Shown here piece after piece: positions 12,046 to 26,300 of a DNA stretch of 64,000 nt. The notes beneath the pieces are model-generated. The model did no database searches. It was not told the origin of the DNA and worked only from the letters and a program-made list of their open reading frames with translations. Position 1 is the stretch's first letter. Every line of letters starts with the position of its first letter. The stretch is from contig JAVTVY010020296.1 of assembly GCA_036873755.1 (NCBI GenBank), positions 1 to 64,000 on the forward strand. Reading direction: 5' to 3'. Source of the DNA: Hanleya hanleyi. Its lineage: Eukaryota; Mollusca; Polyplacophora; Lepidopleurida; Hanleyidae. The translations under genes and the position numbers were made by a program.

Positions 12046-12920
12046 GAATAGGTGATGTGGTACAGACAATAATGTCTGGAATAGATTATCTGGTACAGAC
12101 AATAACATCAGTCCCATGAAGGATTACTGGCAAAAGTTAATCCCATGTAGGATGGATAGGTCAGTGCTGTCGGATTACTGGTACATAGTTCAGTCCCATG
12201 TGAGATTACTGCTGGATAGGCCAGTCCTGTGTAGGATTACCACTGGGTGGACCAGTCCCATGTTATTACTGATGGATAGTCACCTGTGGGATTACTGCTG
12301 GATAGTCCAGTCCCAAGTGGGATTACTGCTGGATAGGCCAGTCCTGTCTGGGATTACTGCTGGATAGATGAGTCTCGTATGGGATTAATGCTGGATAGGA
12401 CAGTCCCGTGTGGGATTACTGCTGCATACGGCAATCCTGTGTGGGATTATGGCTGAGGAGGCCAGTCCCGTGTGGGATTACTGCTGGATAGGCTAAACCT
12501 GTGTGGGATTACTGCTGCAAATTGCAATCCAGTGTCATATTACATCTGGATAGGTCAGTCCCATGAGAGATTACTGCTGCATAAGCCAGTCCTGTGTGGA
12601 ATTACTGCTGGATAGGCCAGTCCCATGTTGGATTACTTCAGGATAGGCCAGTCCAGTCTGGGATTACTGCTGGATATGTCAGTCCCGTGTGGCATTACTG
12701 CTGGATAGGCCAGTGCCATTGAGATTACTGCTGGATAGGTCAGTCCCAAATTGGATTACTGCTGGATAGACCAGTTCGGTCTGGGATTACTGCTGGATGG
12801 TTGATTTCCGTTTGGGATTACAGCTGGATAGGTCAGTCCCGTATGGCAATACTGCTGGATAGGCTAATGCCATTTGGGATTACTGCTGGATAGGTCAGTC
12901 CCGTGTGGGATTACTGCGGG
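12046..12920 (+). repeat. Minisatellite, unit about 31 bp
   Basis: About 26 imperfect copies of a unit built around GGGATTACTGCTGGATAGG followed by CCAGTCCCGTGT. Copies differ by many point changes and small indels, so this is an old array. No coding role. Confidence 0.9.
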
Positions 12921-12924
12921 AGAG

Positions 12925-14160
12925 CTGTGACCTAGGAAAACATGAAACATGTCCATCAAGTTTTATAATCATCCCACGAAAGGTTCAACAAACTTTCCAT
13001 GTACAAATCTACCTGTAAATTTTTGCCCAACAAAAACCTTATCAATGGAAAGATACAAAGTCTAAACTGCAATAATTAGGAAAAAATTTCATATTTAATG
13101 TCACATTTCTTAAATAGCACATGCACATCTTTGAATCACATTGAACTTGGGTAGCAAGTGTCAAACTCATCCAATGAAAGCTGACCGCTTCAGAAAACTT
13201 TCCGTGTACATGTATATACATGTGCATTATTATTGGCAGATTAAGACAAAACCCTCAAAATTTGAACAAAAATTAATATTTCATCTCCTAAATATCACAG
13301 GTACATCTTTTAATCATAAGAAACATGTGTACCAAGTTTCATAATCATTCAATGACAGCTGACAACTGCAGCAAACTGTGGTGTACAGATGTACATGTGC
13401 ACTTCAGCTAAACGCAAAACTCAATCAGTTGCCATAATTTGGAGAAAAATTAATATTTCATCTCAAAAATAGCACAAGTAAATCCTCCAATCATAAGAAA
13501 CATTTGTACCAAGTTTCGTAATCATCCAATGAGAGCTGACAACTGCAGCAAACTTATCATGTACATGTATATGTATACATGTAGAGACCTACATGTACAA
13601 TTTACCTAAACAGAAAACTCTTCATTTGCCATAATTTGGAGAAAAATTAATATTTCTTGTCAAAAATAGCACAGGTACATCCTCTTATCATAAGAAACAT
13701 AAGAAACATGTGTACCAAGTTTCATAATCATCCAATGACAGCTAACAACTGGAGCAAACTTACCATGGACATGTATATGTACAATTTACCTAAACAGAAA
13801 ACTCTTCATTTACCATAATTTGGAGAAAAATTAATATTTCTTGTCAAAAATAGCACAGGTACATCCTCTAATCATAAGAAACATGTGTACCAAGTTTCAT
13901 AATCATCCAATGACAGCTGACAACTGGAGCAAAGTTACCATGTAGATGTATATGTATACATGTAGAGGCCTACATGTACAATTTACCTAAACAGAAAACT
14001 CTTCATTTGCCATAATTTTGAGAAAAATTAATATTTCTTCTCAAAAATAGCACAGGTACATCCTCTTATCATAAGAAACATGTGTACCAAGTTTCATAAT
14101 CATCCAATGACAGCTGACAACTGCAAGAAACTTTCTAAGTTGCACTTCAGCTAAACGCAA
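12925..14160 (+). repeat. Tandem array of long units (roughly 150-200 bp)
   Basis: Each unit contains GAGAAAAATTAATATTTC, an AAAATAGCACAGGTACATCC block, ACCAAGTTTCATAATCATCC, GACAGCTGACAACTG and, in most copies, the self-complementary words TACATGTA and GTATACATGT. About six units are present; the first is the most diverged. Unit length varies because of an internal block that is present or absent. Confidence 0.85.
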
Positions 14161-15090
14161 AACTCATTCATAGGGATTTTAACATTAGAGCACCCCAGGG
14201 GTAGTACCCCCAGGTGGCATACCCACCCCCCATATTTTTTTTATATTTTTTCTAGATTTTTTTTTTACTTGCTAAACCAAAAACCCATTCATTTCCAGGC
14301 AGGGGACACCGACACCGCCACCGACACCGACACCGACGACATCCTCTTTCCCCCCTCACAATATCTCCCCTTTACTTCGTAAGGCGAGATAAAAATGAAG
14401 AGGCAAGCCTTATTGCACAATGAGGCAAGCCTTATAGCACAATAGGCTAAATTAATATTCCACGAATATTCATTAGATGAAAGCCTATCACGTGTTCTTC
14501 TGTAAATCGTGATGTCCCATGATATTGATCTGTCTTGCTGTACCAAGAAACATAGCAATTTTTCACGGCATAGCGTTGTACATGATAAATGCTCCACTCT
14601 TGCGACACAGCTGCCTCCCATTGCGCGCGCGCCAAACATTTCTCCGGTTGGAAAGTGGCGAGTTTTCTATCACGGCTTTGGCGAAGGAAGATGATGATCC
14701 AGGAGTTGACGCTTGCATATGTGAGTGAAATAAACCTGACACCCGGTGAAATTGTACATAACCACAGCAAGAATGTCGGTCATTTTTGCGGTGATAAAAC
14801 GCGAAGAAGTGTATCGTAGTAAGTATGGCGTCAGTCGGGTCAGTGTTCAAAACTGACTCACCGGTACCGGTACTCCGAAACATAGGCCTAGGCTTACCGA
14901 TGCAATTTCTCGCAGTCGAGAAAGGTGATGTACAACGAGCGTTGTGCATCTGATGGAAAATTCTCACATGACAGGCTGGTCACATGAATACAGTAAATGA
15001 AGGCGTATACATGGTAAGCCTGCTGAGCCTGAAGAAAACCCAAGGGGGTGGGGGGAGGGGGGTGTGCTTGGAAATGGTGAAAATGTTTAT
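14161..15090. other. Low-complexity then non-coding sequence
   Basis: T-rich sequence near 14228-14270 is followed by a CCGACA microsatellite (about 14305-14340). From 14350 to 15090 several overlapping frames are open on both strands, but none has recognisable protein content. A purine-rich G run lies near 15044-15062. Confidence 0.4.
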
Positions 15091-15094
15091 CGAT

Positions 15095-15594
15095 TACCCG
15101 GAAGCATGAGCAAGTGCACCCGGAAGACTGGATAATATCACCAAAAGTGCGGAATAATGAAATGTATGTCGAAAAAACGTTCGGTAGCATATAATTCAAG
15201 CACCAATGAGACTACCCTGCTGTGCAGTGAGCGATCCATCATATAACCGAAGATTGAAGACAACTGGCGTGCTATTAACTCGCGTGGATTTGGCAAATGT
15301 TCGCTTGCAAAATTGAATGCCTATTTTGTGAAGATTATACAGAAACATCCAGATGGCAATACAGCTCGTTCAAAGCCTCTAAAGGTTCATAAGAATCTCT
15401 ATCACCAACTGGTAGCTATATCTCTGCTACTTACTTAGACAGTTCATCTAAATTGTCGGAAGATTGACCTCCGTCTGTTCCCAGGGCGTTAGAATCGGCC
15501 ATTTTACCCGGAAGATAAAGTTACCCTACCCGCAAGCATGGCAACTTTTGGCAAAATCCCGGAAGTAGGGATAGTTGTTTCTCCTCCGTGTATA
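15095..15594 (-). repeat. Inverted repeat pair, right copy
   Basis: Reverse-complement partner of 9349-9834. Both contain AGACGGAGGTCAATCTTCCG on their respective strands. The copies differ by scattered substitutions and small indels. Confidence 0.8.
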
Positions 15595-15964
15595 GGAGAT
15601 TGTTCATAACCGGGTTGGTATTTCATAATATCCCACGCCTCTGTCAAAGCGTTCAAAACATCTTGTTTGTTTTATTACATTTCATCATGGCAGTAATGAT
15701 GTCTGTCAAAATAATCTGTACCCGGTACCTGTAGACGTGACAGTCGTAACACAGACCCAGATATTTTAATGATTACATATGTTTATTAATTGGTCATAGT
15801 GCCAATTGCCATAATCTGCAATTCTGTGCCTTTAGCCCACTCGGGCATATTTATGCAAATAAATCTATTCTCTTTATTCATTCTGGATAAATGTTGGAAG
15901 ATATTTAACGGTTATATTTTGATGGAAGGCGAGAGCATCGTGCGATATAGAGTGTAGTTACAAA

Positions 15965-16100
15965 GTGTACACACACCCCCTTGTTAGGCCCCATGCAAGT
16001 CCGGGCGTGTGGTACACACTATTAATAGACACGAGAGGCTGGATTCAACACTTCGGGGGACATTCGGGGGTTCGGAGTCCACGCTTGATAAAATGATAGA
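15965..16100 (-). repeat. Dispersed repeat, inverted relative to 4325-4480
   Basis: Carries CCTTGTTAGGCCCCATGCAAG and CTATTAATAGACACGAGAGG, the complements of blocks in the 4325-4480 copy. The flanks (15600-15964 and 16101-16190) hold nothing recognisable. Confidence 0.5.
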
Positions 16101-16192
16101 ACATTCAAATCTGTTTAATTAATAACTAGATTTTCTAAATTCAAAGCTCTCACTTTCAATACCAAAGGAAATATAAACACCAACTTCAGTTT

Positions 16193-16465
16193 CGCGTACA
16201 GCTACATTCATATGCACAGTATGAAGAGAGCTTGACACAATTTAATGGTTTGTTCCTATGACATTTGTGTTTTTGTTTGTGGACACAATATTTTGTAAAG
16301 ACAGTTATCATACAGTACATTTTTTGCGTACAGCTGCATTCATGTGGACAGTGGACAGTATGAAGAAAACTTGACATAATTTAATGGTTTGTTCCCATGA
16401 CATTTGTGTTTTTGTTTGTCGACGCTATATTCTGTAAAGACCGTTATCATGCAGCAATTTCATTT
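16193..16465 (+). repeat. Tandem duplication, about 137-bp unit, two copies
   Basis: The blocks GCGTACAGCT, TTTAATGGTTTGTTCC, ATGACATTTGTGTTTTTGTT and AAAGAC.GTTATCAT appear in the same order at about 16193-16325 and 16328-16465. The copies are clearly diverged. Confidence 0.85.
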
Positions 16466-16669
16466 CACTCCGGTGAATTCAGTATTAGGAGATCACATCC
16501 AGCCGTAAACGACATATGAGCATGCATGCGTAGTCTATATGTTTCTGTTTATATGCTCTTTTAGACAGCCAACACCTCATTGCAGTAACGCAAATATAAG
16601 CTTTTAAACTGGAGTCGGACTCCATCTCAGGTATTAAACCGCACAGAAACAGATAAGCTGGGAATGCGC

Positions 16670-17334
16670 CGTAATGCCAACCCGGGTTAGGACGACGAAC
16701 GGCACGGCATGCCATGCCGTTCTTGAGGCGAGAGAGCGGCATATGCCGCCCCGTTCGGATCTACCCACTATGCCGACGAGAGCTCTGTGTTCGGTCTTGC
16801 CGTATCCGTTCCGATCGCCCTGGTATGCCGTTCCTATGAAGGAATGCATGCCCCAAAGTCGAGAAGCTCCATAAGTTCAGTTAACCTTGGCCTTATCACT
16901 ATTGAGAAATTGTGATAACAAGCTATAAGTGACAAATTTGATGTAGTAACCATGGTAATGAGAACACAGATGGACGGACGTAATGACAATACCCCCAATG
17001 ACAATACCCCAAAGCCAAATTTTAGCAGTAGCCCATGACCAGCTCGTATCTGGTGCAAGATCACAGCACCTAGGTATTATCATTCTTGAGAAATGGTGGT
17101 AAAAAGCAATTTGTGAAAAATTGGACAGATTTTGACCTGGTAACACAGAAAAAATAGATCAATCTCATGTGTGATGTGTGATGTGAGTCTGGTATTCCTA
17201 GGCATAGTCATTCTTGAGATGTGATGTTAATGTTAAACCAGTGATGGACTGATGGATGTAAATGATGACAACAATACCCCAAGGCCAATTTTTGATTGTT
17301 GATTCAATAAGCAAGTAGAAAATCTATTGTTTAC
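16670..17334. other. Repeat-derived sequence beyond the last TELO2 exon seen
   Basis: A CGGCATGCCATGCCG-type segment (16670-16872) is related in inverted orientation to 3540-3700. After it, AATACCCC-containing blocks recur at 16988, 17003 and 17274. No exon continuing TELO2 could be picked out here. Confidence 0.45.
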
Positions 17335-20300
17335 CTGTAAATTTGGTCCACACCTGGATCCTGAGGAGGTGTTAACAGTGAATTGAGCACATCTGTTTCC
17401 TCTGTTGTTTCATGCTGGAACAGGAGAAAAAGGTTAGATGTGTTGAAATGACCTAAATGAATAAATTACCCACAAAATCTCCACTTAAGTCAAAGGCACA
17501 TCCAGATAGGTTTGTTTGAATCACTTAATATTGTAAAACATATATAAATATTTTTCTATTAATGTGCAACTTCCAGATCTCAATTATTGAGTCATGAAAA
17601 TATGTTTGGCTAATTGAACTTCTTCAGATATTCACCTATATCAAGGGCAGATAATTCTACATATGTCCAATTACCTCCCTTAGACCATAAACTGACAATC
17701 AATTCTTAGATTGTAGGAAGCTCTGTTAAATCAAGATATTAACAGACAGCATCAGCGTGCTGTTCCAGCTGTCTCTCCTACAGCGATAGGTCATTCGACC
17801 CAAGCCATTTCAAATTAAGATGAGCATTCTCATTGGATCACTATTTATAGGAGTCATCCCAATCTTCATACACAACCATGTGACTGTCTCAGTTGACCCA
17901 TCACATAGCCTGACCTCGTTTTCAATCTCAAAATCTCCCGTCTGACTGGGAAATGATGTTGTCGCTGCATCAGCCAGTAATTGGCCCACCGTACGAGGGT
18001 CCAATACTATAGGCTATATCAATTCTGAGATTCTGCCAAATTTACTAGGTAAAATATTTGCAAAGTTTCACAAAAACAACTGCTTATCTTTAAGACTTGT
18101 GTGCAATTAACAATTGTAGAATTATCTTATCCAAAACTCAAACAGGAGAACACTGCATGCATACACTTCCACATGCATTTTCAAATTTCGCAATAGTATG
18201 AAGCAAGTCAGGTGTCCAAACATGTGCTACAGAAATGTTAATTATCTTATTGTAAGATGTCAAATTCAGGGTTCTTTCCATGGTATCAGACGATGCTATG
18301 TGTTTGGGCTTAAGGTAATCACTGATACTGTAGATGCTTTATTATTCACTACATTTATCTTCCGTGGTTTCACTCCTTTTCGCGGGATCAGACATTTGCA
18401 GTTCAGAAGTGCCGATCATCAAGGAAATTGGTGGTTAATTTAAACATTGGTGGTTTTCTACACTTTAATGGCCATTAATGAAAACTGTTGGTGTTGAGTA
18501 TTTATGGCTAGCTGACTATCTTGACAATGACTGTTTATCACTGAGGTACTGTAATCACAGGGCACCCCTATGAGGACAGGCTGATTAAAATAAAATACAG
18601 CGGCTTGGGGTATAGACAGGGTTTTCAAATGATTCAGAAAATTGGAGAACCTAGTGACGTAAGTTTAATTGGAACAACTCTTACCATGTCAACCCTTTAC
18701 CGCGAAAACCACGAAAGATAGTGTCTCGCAAATAATAAGGTATTTACAGTAGTAAACCAGCAACTTCACAAAATAACAAGGTGACTGAAAAGGAGACAGA
18801 ATGAGACACATTTCATGAATAAATTGCTCTTTCTGGGTTTATTCAAATTAATTCAAAGGAAATCCCATGATTGTTTTTTGAAGAAATTAATCCTTTTTTA
18901 TCTACCAATATAAAATATGAATAAATATACCTCAAATTTTAACTTTGTACCATTAGGATCAAGAGTTCTTGTGATGTTTTCTGCCACAACCATACCCAGT
19001 GTTCTCATCTTAATATCTGGACATCCTAGATGATGCTGCATTCCAGGCATTAACTTGCTCAGAAAATCTGAAAATGATCAATTGATAGAAACGATATTTT
19101 ACAGTGGGTTTTGCAGTACATAAAAGAACAATTTCAGCTCCTGAAATGACAATCAAACTGTAAATAAGTTAAAATTACTACTTAAAACACAGGGAGGAAG
19201 CAATCAGAGATTGCTCAATTGTATGCCCCCCCCCCCCCTTCCGCTTTAATCCGACACTGCCCCACCATTGTTCTGTTCTGTATTGGTTGGTGGAGGCCTT
19301 CATGATTATGAAAATTCTATTTCAGTCAATTTTTTTGCCATGCCTCGCATAATACATATTCAAAGTATCGACCAACAAGTGATAATACAATGTTTTGATG
19401 CAAGATGGTCGCCGGGGCCTTCGTCCAATCCGAAAATGAGACCTACATTCCTTGGGAGTATATTGTGGTGAAATTATGAAGCGATCAGTAAACTTTGAAT
19501 TTTGCACCCAATTAACTCTTTTTGGGGCAATTTCATACTTCAGGACCTATGTGGTCTGCTTTGGAATGTAGAATGACATATATATATAGCCATTTCCAAC
19601 TCGGTTATGGACTGAGATCCAGCCTGGACAAATAAATATATCCCATTCACTTAGGTTTGATAAACAAAGGATCATAACTCTTCAAAATATAACCGAAAGC
19701 AGATAAACTTCATTCTGCACAACTATGGGGCATTGATCACATATCATGCAAATTTCATACTTGTCCATGCAATATTAACCGAGATCCAGCCTGGACAAGT
19801 CCCAATTCACAAAGATTTCAAGAAAAAAGGGCCATAACTCTTGAAAATATAAGCGAAACGCGGAGAAACTTCACGCTGCACAACTACAGGGCACTGACCA
19901 CATATCCTGCAAATTTCTTAATTGTTCATACAACATTAACCGAGATTCAGCCTGGACAAGTCTCAATTCACAAAGATTTGAAGAAAAAAAGGGCCATAAC
20001 TCTTGAAAATATATGCGAAAGGCGGAGAAACTTCACACTGCACAACCACAGGGCACTGACCACATATCCTGAAAATTTCATAATTGTCCATACAATATTA
20101 ACCGAGATCCAGCCCGGACAAGTCCCACTTCACAAAGATTTGAAGAAAAAAAGGGCCATAACTCTTGAAAATATACGCAAAACGCGGAGAAACTTCATGC
20201 TGCACAACTACAGGGCACTGACCACATATGCTGCAAATTTCATAATTGTCCCTACAATATTAACCGAGATCCAGCCCGGACAAGTCCCAATTCAAGGAGA

Positions 20301-23300
20301 TTTCAGGAACAAAGGGCCATAACTCTTGAAAATATAAGCGAAACGGGAAGAAACTTTACGCTGCACAACTGTGGGGCACTGACCACATATCATGCAAATT
20401 TCATACTTGTCCATACAATATTAACCAAGATCCAGCCCAGACAAGTCCCATTCACAGAGATTTCAGAAAAAGGGCCATAACTCTTGAAAATTATACCGGA
20501 ACTCGGAAAAAACTCTACGCTGCACAACTACGAGGTACTGGCCACATTTCATGCAAGTTTCAATCCTGTCCATCAAATATTAACCAAGATATTGCGCGGA
20601 CAACAAACTTGGACGGACAGACGCCCCGACAGACAGATGGATGGACGGACGGACGGACAAAGCGATCGCCATATGCCCCCCCTCTAATTAGAGGGGGGGC
20701 ATAACAATTCATAGACAGATGGCTATTGAAGTATATTAAGAGAGAATCTCTAAACCTAACACACTCGCCATAGTTAGTGAACAATCGTCGCTATATAGCT
20801 GAAATATTGCTGAACGTGACGTTAAACCTTAATTCTCTCTCTCTCTCTCTTTACTTAGTGAACATGTAACAGGGACAAATAACCAGAAAGATGTTATAAA
20901 ATAATATATAGTGATTATCTCCCTTTGACCAAAGTGTCCACAAAAATACGAGCCCCACATCTTAGTTATCAGAGGTAGTTCCACCTACTGAAACAGTCAA
21001 ATGTGTAATTGATCTACAAAAGGCCACTTAAAAGCATACCGGTACAAGTAGAATATGGTATCTCGAGAAAAAATATATGGAAAACTGCATTGTGATGAAT
21101 ATCTTTTAGAGAACTAGGTAATTTTGTTGACCATATGATAGAAAATTACCGTAAACATTTTTAGAATGCCCAGATAATTTTGAAATCTGATCATCACAAA
21201 ATTTACAATACATGTGACTGACCAACCTTGTTTGTACTCTTCCTTATCCGCTTGGCTGAGCAATCCAAGGGAGATGATGAGGACTTTGGACAAGTAAAAG
21301 TGCTGCTCATATGGTGTGTGTTTGATCGCACTTCCATCACTCCACACATCAAGAACAGTCTTCACACACTGCAAATAAAATCATTCGATATTTCACTTTA
21401 CTCAGAGTACAGATAACCACAAGGAGATGAACTAGAAGTTTGCATCCTTAAATTAGACAAGCTAGAATACATTGGTCTGCCTCCCTGGTTATAACACATG
21501 ATGTGACATTGTTTCACAGTGTTCATCATTCGAACGCATGGCACGATCATGCGTAGAAACTTCTGCTTGTAGCCATGCAGTAACGAGTGCTATCTGTGTA
21601 TATTAGGGTGTGCCCGAATGATCACAGCTGACTGATCCGTGGAACACCACATCGGAACTATCAACAGCCTTGAACGAAGACACACCTCCAGCAGTGTTGA
21701 AAGGAAATTATCCCATGGTGGGCCTTGAAGCATCTCACAGTCTTGCCCCTCTTGTATAATGTTTCCAGGTCAAATGTTTAAAAAACAGATAATATGATTG
21801 ACTCGTTTAAGGGGCCTACGTGTGATTCTGATTCTGATTCTCTGATGTAATGCTGAGGCATCAGGTGAAATACAGCATGAATCCAGTCATTATGCTAAGA
21901 GTAATTGTTCAATGAAATGCGAAATTCCCAAAGCTCGGTAAGATGACAGTATTTGTTATGTTTCGTGTTCACACAGGTTCAAAACAAAAATTGCATCACT
22001 GGAGATGAGCTGATGCTAGAATTTGAATATTCAGTCTATGAAACATACATAATTGGTCACACCCATGATTCACGGTGTGGAGCCTTTGCCTTCGCCTTCT
22101 TATGAGTGAAGGGACTGTGCCAGGGTCTAGTGGTGTAGGCTGTTTCCCGAGCACCAGTGCCGTCTAGCTTGTCTAATCTAATAACACACACTTCTAGATA
22201 ATCTGCTGCTGATCTAACTCAGGAGTTTGGGGCGAGTGATGAGCAGTGAGTGATGAGCAGTGAGTGATGAGCAGTGAGTGATGAGCAGTGAGTGATGAGG
22301 AGTGAGTGATGAGGAATGAGTGGTGAGGAGTGAGTGGTGATGAGGAGTGAGTGAGTGATGAGTGAGTGATGAGCAGTGAGTGATGAGCAGTGAGTGATGA
22401 GGAGTGAGTGATGAGTGATGAGGAGTGAGTGATGAGGAGTGAGTGATGAGGAGTGAGTGACGAGGAGTGAGTGATGAGGAGTGAGTGATGAGGAGTGATG
22501 AGGAGTGAGTGATGAGCAGTGAGTGATGAGCAGTGAGTGATGAAGAGTGAGTGATGAGTGATGAGTGAGTGATGAGTGATGAGTGAGTGATGTGTGAGTG
22601 ATGAGTGAGTGATGAAGCGTGAGTGATGAGTGATGATGAGTGATGAAGCGTGAGTGATGAGTGATGAGTGAGTGATGAAGTGTGAGTGATGAGTGATGAA
22701 GCGTGAGTGATGAGTGATGAGTGAGTGATGAAGCGTGAGTGATGAGGAGTGAGTGATGAAGAGTGAGTGATGAGTGATGAGGAGTGAGTCATGAGAAGCG
22801 AGTGATGAGGAGTGAGTGATGAGGAGTGGTTTGTCTGCCACATTCAGCCCAACTCACCTTCTTGAAAAGTGGTCTCCTAGCAGACGATGATGAGAGGTAA
22901 CCTAACACATTCTGGACAAGAAGGGTCTGCAGGGAGAATGGTACAGAAAAAGGTATTACATTGTTGATAAAATGAGAGAACTGTGAATCAACTCAGACAG
23001 ACAGACAGACAGACAGACAATCAGTGAATCATGAAACATTGTACCATATAGATTATAATTTATAGTATATGTATTACCCTTTGCCGAACTCATTTGCCCT
23101 GACAACAGCAGCAAGTTAACTTCCTATCTTCGTGTGTTCGACATTTTGAGGAATAAGGAGTTCAGAATAGGACTAGTTCAAACCTCTAGCTAGCACGACA
23201 TGACACTGCCTGAAGTATATTTTCATCTGATTTATGAATTTTAAGAAGATAAATGTTTGACTAATTATGTATTGTCTTACATCTTCAAAGAACCTCATGA

Positions 23301-26300
23301 GGAGGAGTTTAGTGCAGAGTAAGTACTGGACTTTGGTATTATGTACAACACAGTCACCAAGAAACTTGACCACTTGACCATACCTGAAATTGGATAAAAC
23401 ACAACTATGATCAGTGTTAGTGTCTCTTTGGTTGATACAACAATCATTCTGTAATTCTGTCACTGTATTTAATGTTCAACTACAGTAAACTCTTTGTGAA
23501 GAAAAACATTCATATTTATTTCTACTATGTCATGTATGTAGAAACAGGACATTGTGGTGAGCACAACAGCTGCCTTCGTCGTATTTTCTCCAAATCTAGC
23601 CGTTGCATATAGAGGAGGCATGTGCAAATATGTCCTTTGGATATAACAGTGACCAATAGCCATTGAACAAACCATGGAAGTTTCTGGAGGAGAGGAATTA
23701 GAGTAGCTTCCATACATCTATCAGGTACACCAGTCACCAGTCTCTCACACAGCCTACACCAAATATAGTCTCTTCTTACACAGACTACCAAAGATAGCAG
23801 AAGATGCTGCCATAAGAGATCTGCAAGAAAGATGGGATTTTAATGTTAGATGATGTGCACAACCTAAAATAGAAGCCAATACATCAACTTTAGAATAGGA
23901 CAAAGTATAATGCTAAGCATCCATTATTGATATGATGGACTAAGTGATACATTAATTGAACATTCATCTGGGAGTGAGTAAAGCTCCAACCTCAATTGAA
24001 CACTTACTGTATTTTCTATCTGCCGAACTCTTCCAAAAACCTGAAGAGTTTAGCAGGAGCAATCAGGAAATTCAATAATAAATTTGAATGTATCCGTGAC
24101 ACATTAAAATGCTGTGCTCCATATTTTGAGAGAAAAACCAACACTCCTACAATACAAACCTGAGTAGCCAGCAATACAAAGTTTTCCCACCAATTGACTG
24201 CAAAATTCCAGTGAACAATCTTTTCCAGAGGACAAACGGTCGTGACATTTCTGTAATGTGCTCAGAAGGTTCTTGGCTATTCTTGAAATATAATTAACTG
24301 GCAGAAACAGATCACTGGAAAATAAATTGTTTGAATAATTAAGCTGACCTGATCATGTGTGTGACCCCGATGAGCATTTTTAGTAAATGTCTTTTTGCAA
24401 GAAAGAAATTGCAGGGAATACTACAATATCTTTCCTGTCAGAAGCCTGGTCATGGTGCAATTATGTCTGAGCAACTTTCACATTAGAAACTTTTAATTTA
24501 GTTAATTCTAAATTTGATTGGAATTATTCTAACGATGTTGTAGTTTTGCTCAGTGTGCCCAGGTATAATAACAATAATTTAATTAAAGAGGATGACATTT
24601 CAAACAATATCTGATTTTCATATGATTCTATGAATTGATTGATTTCAGAATTGAATACAAGGGATTCTGGGAACCAGAGATCAATTGAGGATGAAGGTTA
24701 TGCAGAACTCAGATAAACAACTCGGGCACGGATCAGGGAATATTGTGGAGGAATATTGTGGGGGTAGCTAAGAATACAGTCAAGCCTTACTATAAGGTGC
24801 CTCAATATTGCACTAATTTTGATAAAAGACAGATGCTTAGTGTCCCTCCCCCCCCCCCAAAAAAAATACTACATGCATAATCATGCCATGTATAAGGTGA
24901 TAATTTGGTCCCCCAAAATAACAGTGTATGAAGAGGATACACTGAAGTATAATACACTGTCCAAGTGAGTGATGCTAAGGTCTGACCAAGCAATTGGGGA
25001 TATTCCCAATGTTGGATTACGGACATTCCCCCCCAACCCCGACATAATCCCCTCTGATTTTTCCACCCCCACCCCCTTTTTATGTTGGGGGGATTATGTC
25101 CAGAGAGGGGGAGAGGAATCGGAGGTTGGGAGTCTCCCACATTAGGACAAGCACAATCGGTGCAAACAATATTGACCTGTTTTCACTCTTCAGAGAGTTA
25201 GCCATCCTGTCAGGTAAAGTAGCTATCATCCTCACCAGGTCTTCCCTCAAGGTCAGCTCGTCAGCACTCTCCCACGGCTGGATGGGCGTGGCCAGCTGAC
25301 ATTGCTCCCACATAATCTGCTCTAGTAAATCCCGTCGTAAAAAGTCTTCCACGAACGAGATGCATTTGTTCACTTTGTAACTAGGGCTGAGAATAAAAAC
25401 ATAAGAACTGTAGTATATACCGTATATATAGACACAGAATATCAATACTGTTCTAGTTAGAAAAAGTATGTTGATCAGTAACATTTAGAGCTCCCATTTA
25501 AGGCACATTAAAAAAACTTATCACTGCCTGACCCCCATCTCCTTGCTGCTCTCAGTCTGAATTTTTTTTTTTTTTTTTTTTATAATGCCCACAACCCAAG
25601 ATTATTTCAGCAATGTGCACCACCCATAAGAGATTATAGGCACCTGCTAGAACTGCATACAGTATGGCAGATTATCTCTGCTGATACGTACCTACAAAAT
25701 AATCAGTGTCAAACAATGCAGGGGGGCTATGGCTGGGGAGAAAAAAACTCAATTTGGTCCTTGAAATAGTCAGACAATGAGGTGGTCTAAATCTCAGTAT
25801 GGCAGATAATGGTCAGGGGTTCATAGAAGTCACATCTTACTACCGTTAATCGGCTGTAAAATTCACTCAAAAACTCAATAAAGAAGCCAAGAATCACGGT
25901 AAACTTATGAAAAACTCAATTCTGGAAGAAATGCTATATTGCTAATGTATTAGAATATTACATTACACATGAAAGGAGTAAAATTCAAGAAGAACTGAAT
26001 ATTGATTGGACAAAACTCAATTCAGCGATAACAAAACTGAATATTTTGACGTCTATGAACAGATGAACCTCTGAATGGTGCGACTAATCACTGGAGATGA
26101 CACGTCTGACTTTCATCATCTGTTCATTCTTCATCAGACAGTACAACTGCCAAGCTGTGACACGGTCTTGTGTAGGTGAATCGTAAGCACGGTGAGAGCA
26201 AGAAGTGTTATGCATATGTGTAGCTTATATGCTAGTAGCTTAGGCCATGGCGTGGAGGGCGAGATGCCATGTTGGACGTGTGTGTGTGTAGGGAAGGGGT

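Noticed and set aside
17810..18004. 64-codon minus-strand ORF with a protein-like composition in TELO2 intron 8
   Set aside because: It does not fit the TELO2 frame or match the protein between exons 8 and 9, and it has no splice-site support in phase. It may be a repeat fragment.
22194..22843. Two overlapping minus-strand ORFs of over 200 codons rich in His, Ser and Thr
   Set aside because: They are translations of a simple minisatellite in two frames at once, and they lie in a TELO2 intron with no codon bias or domain.
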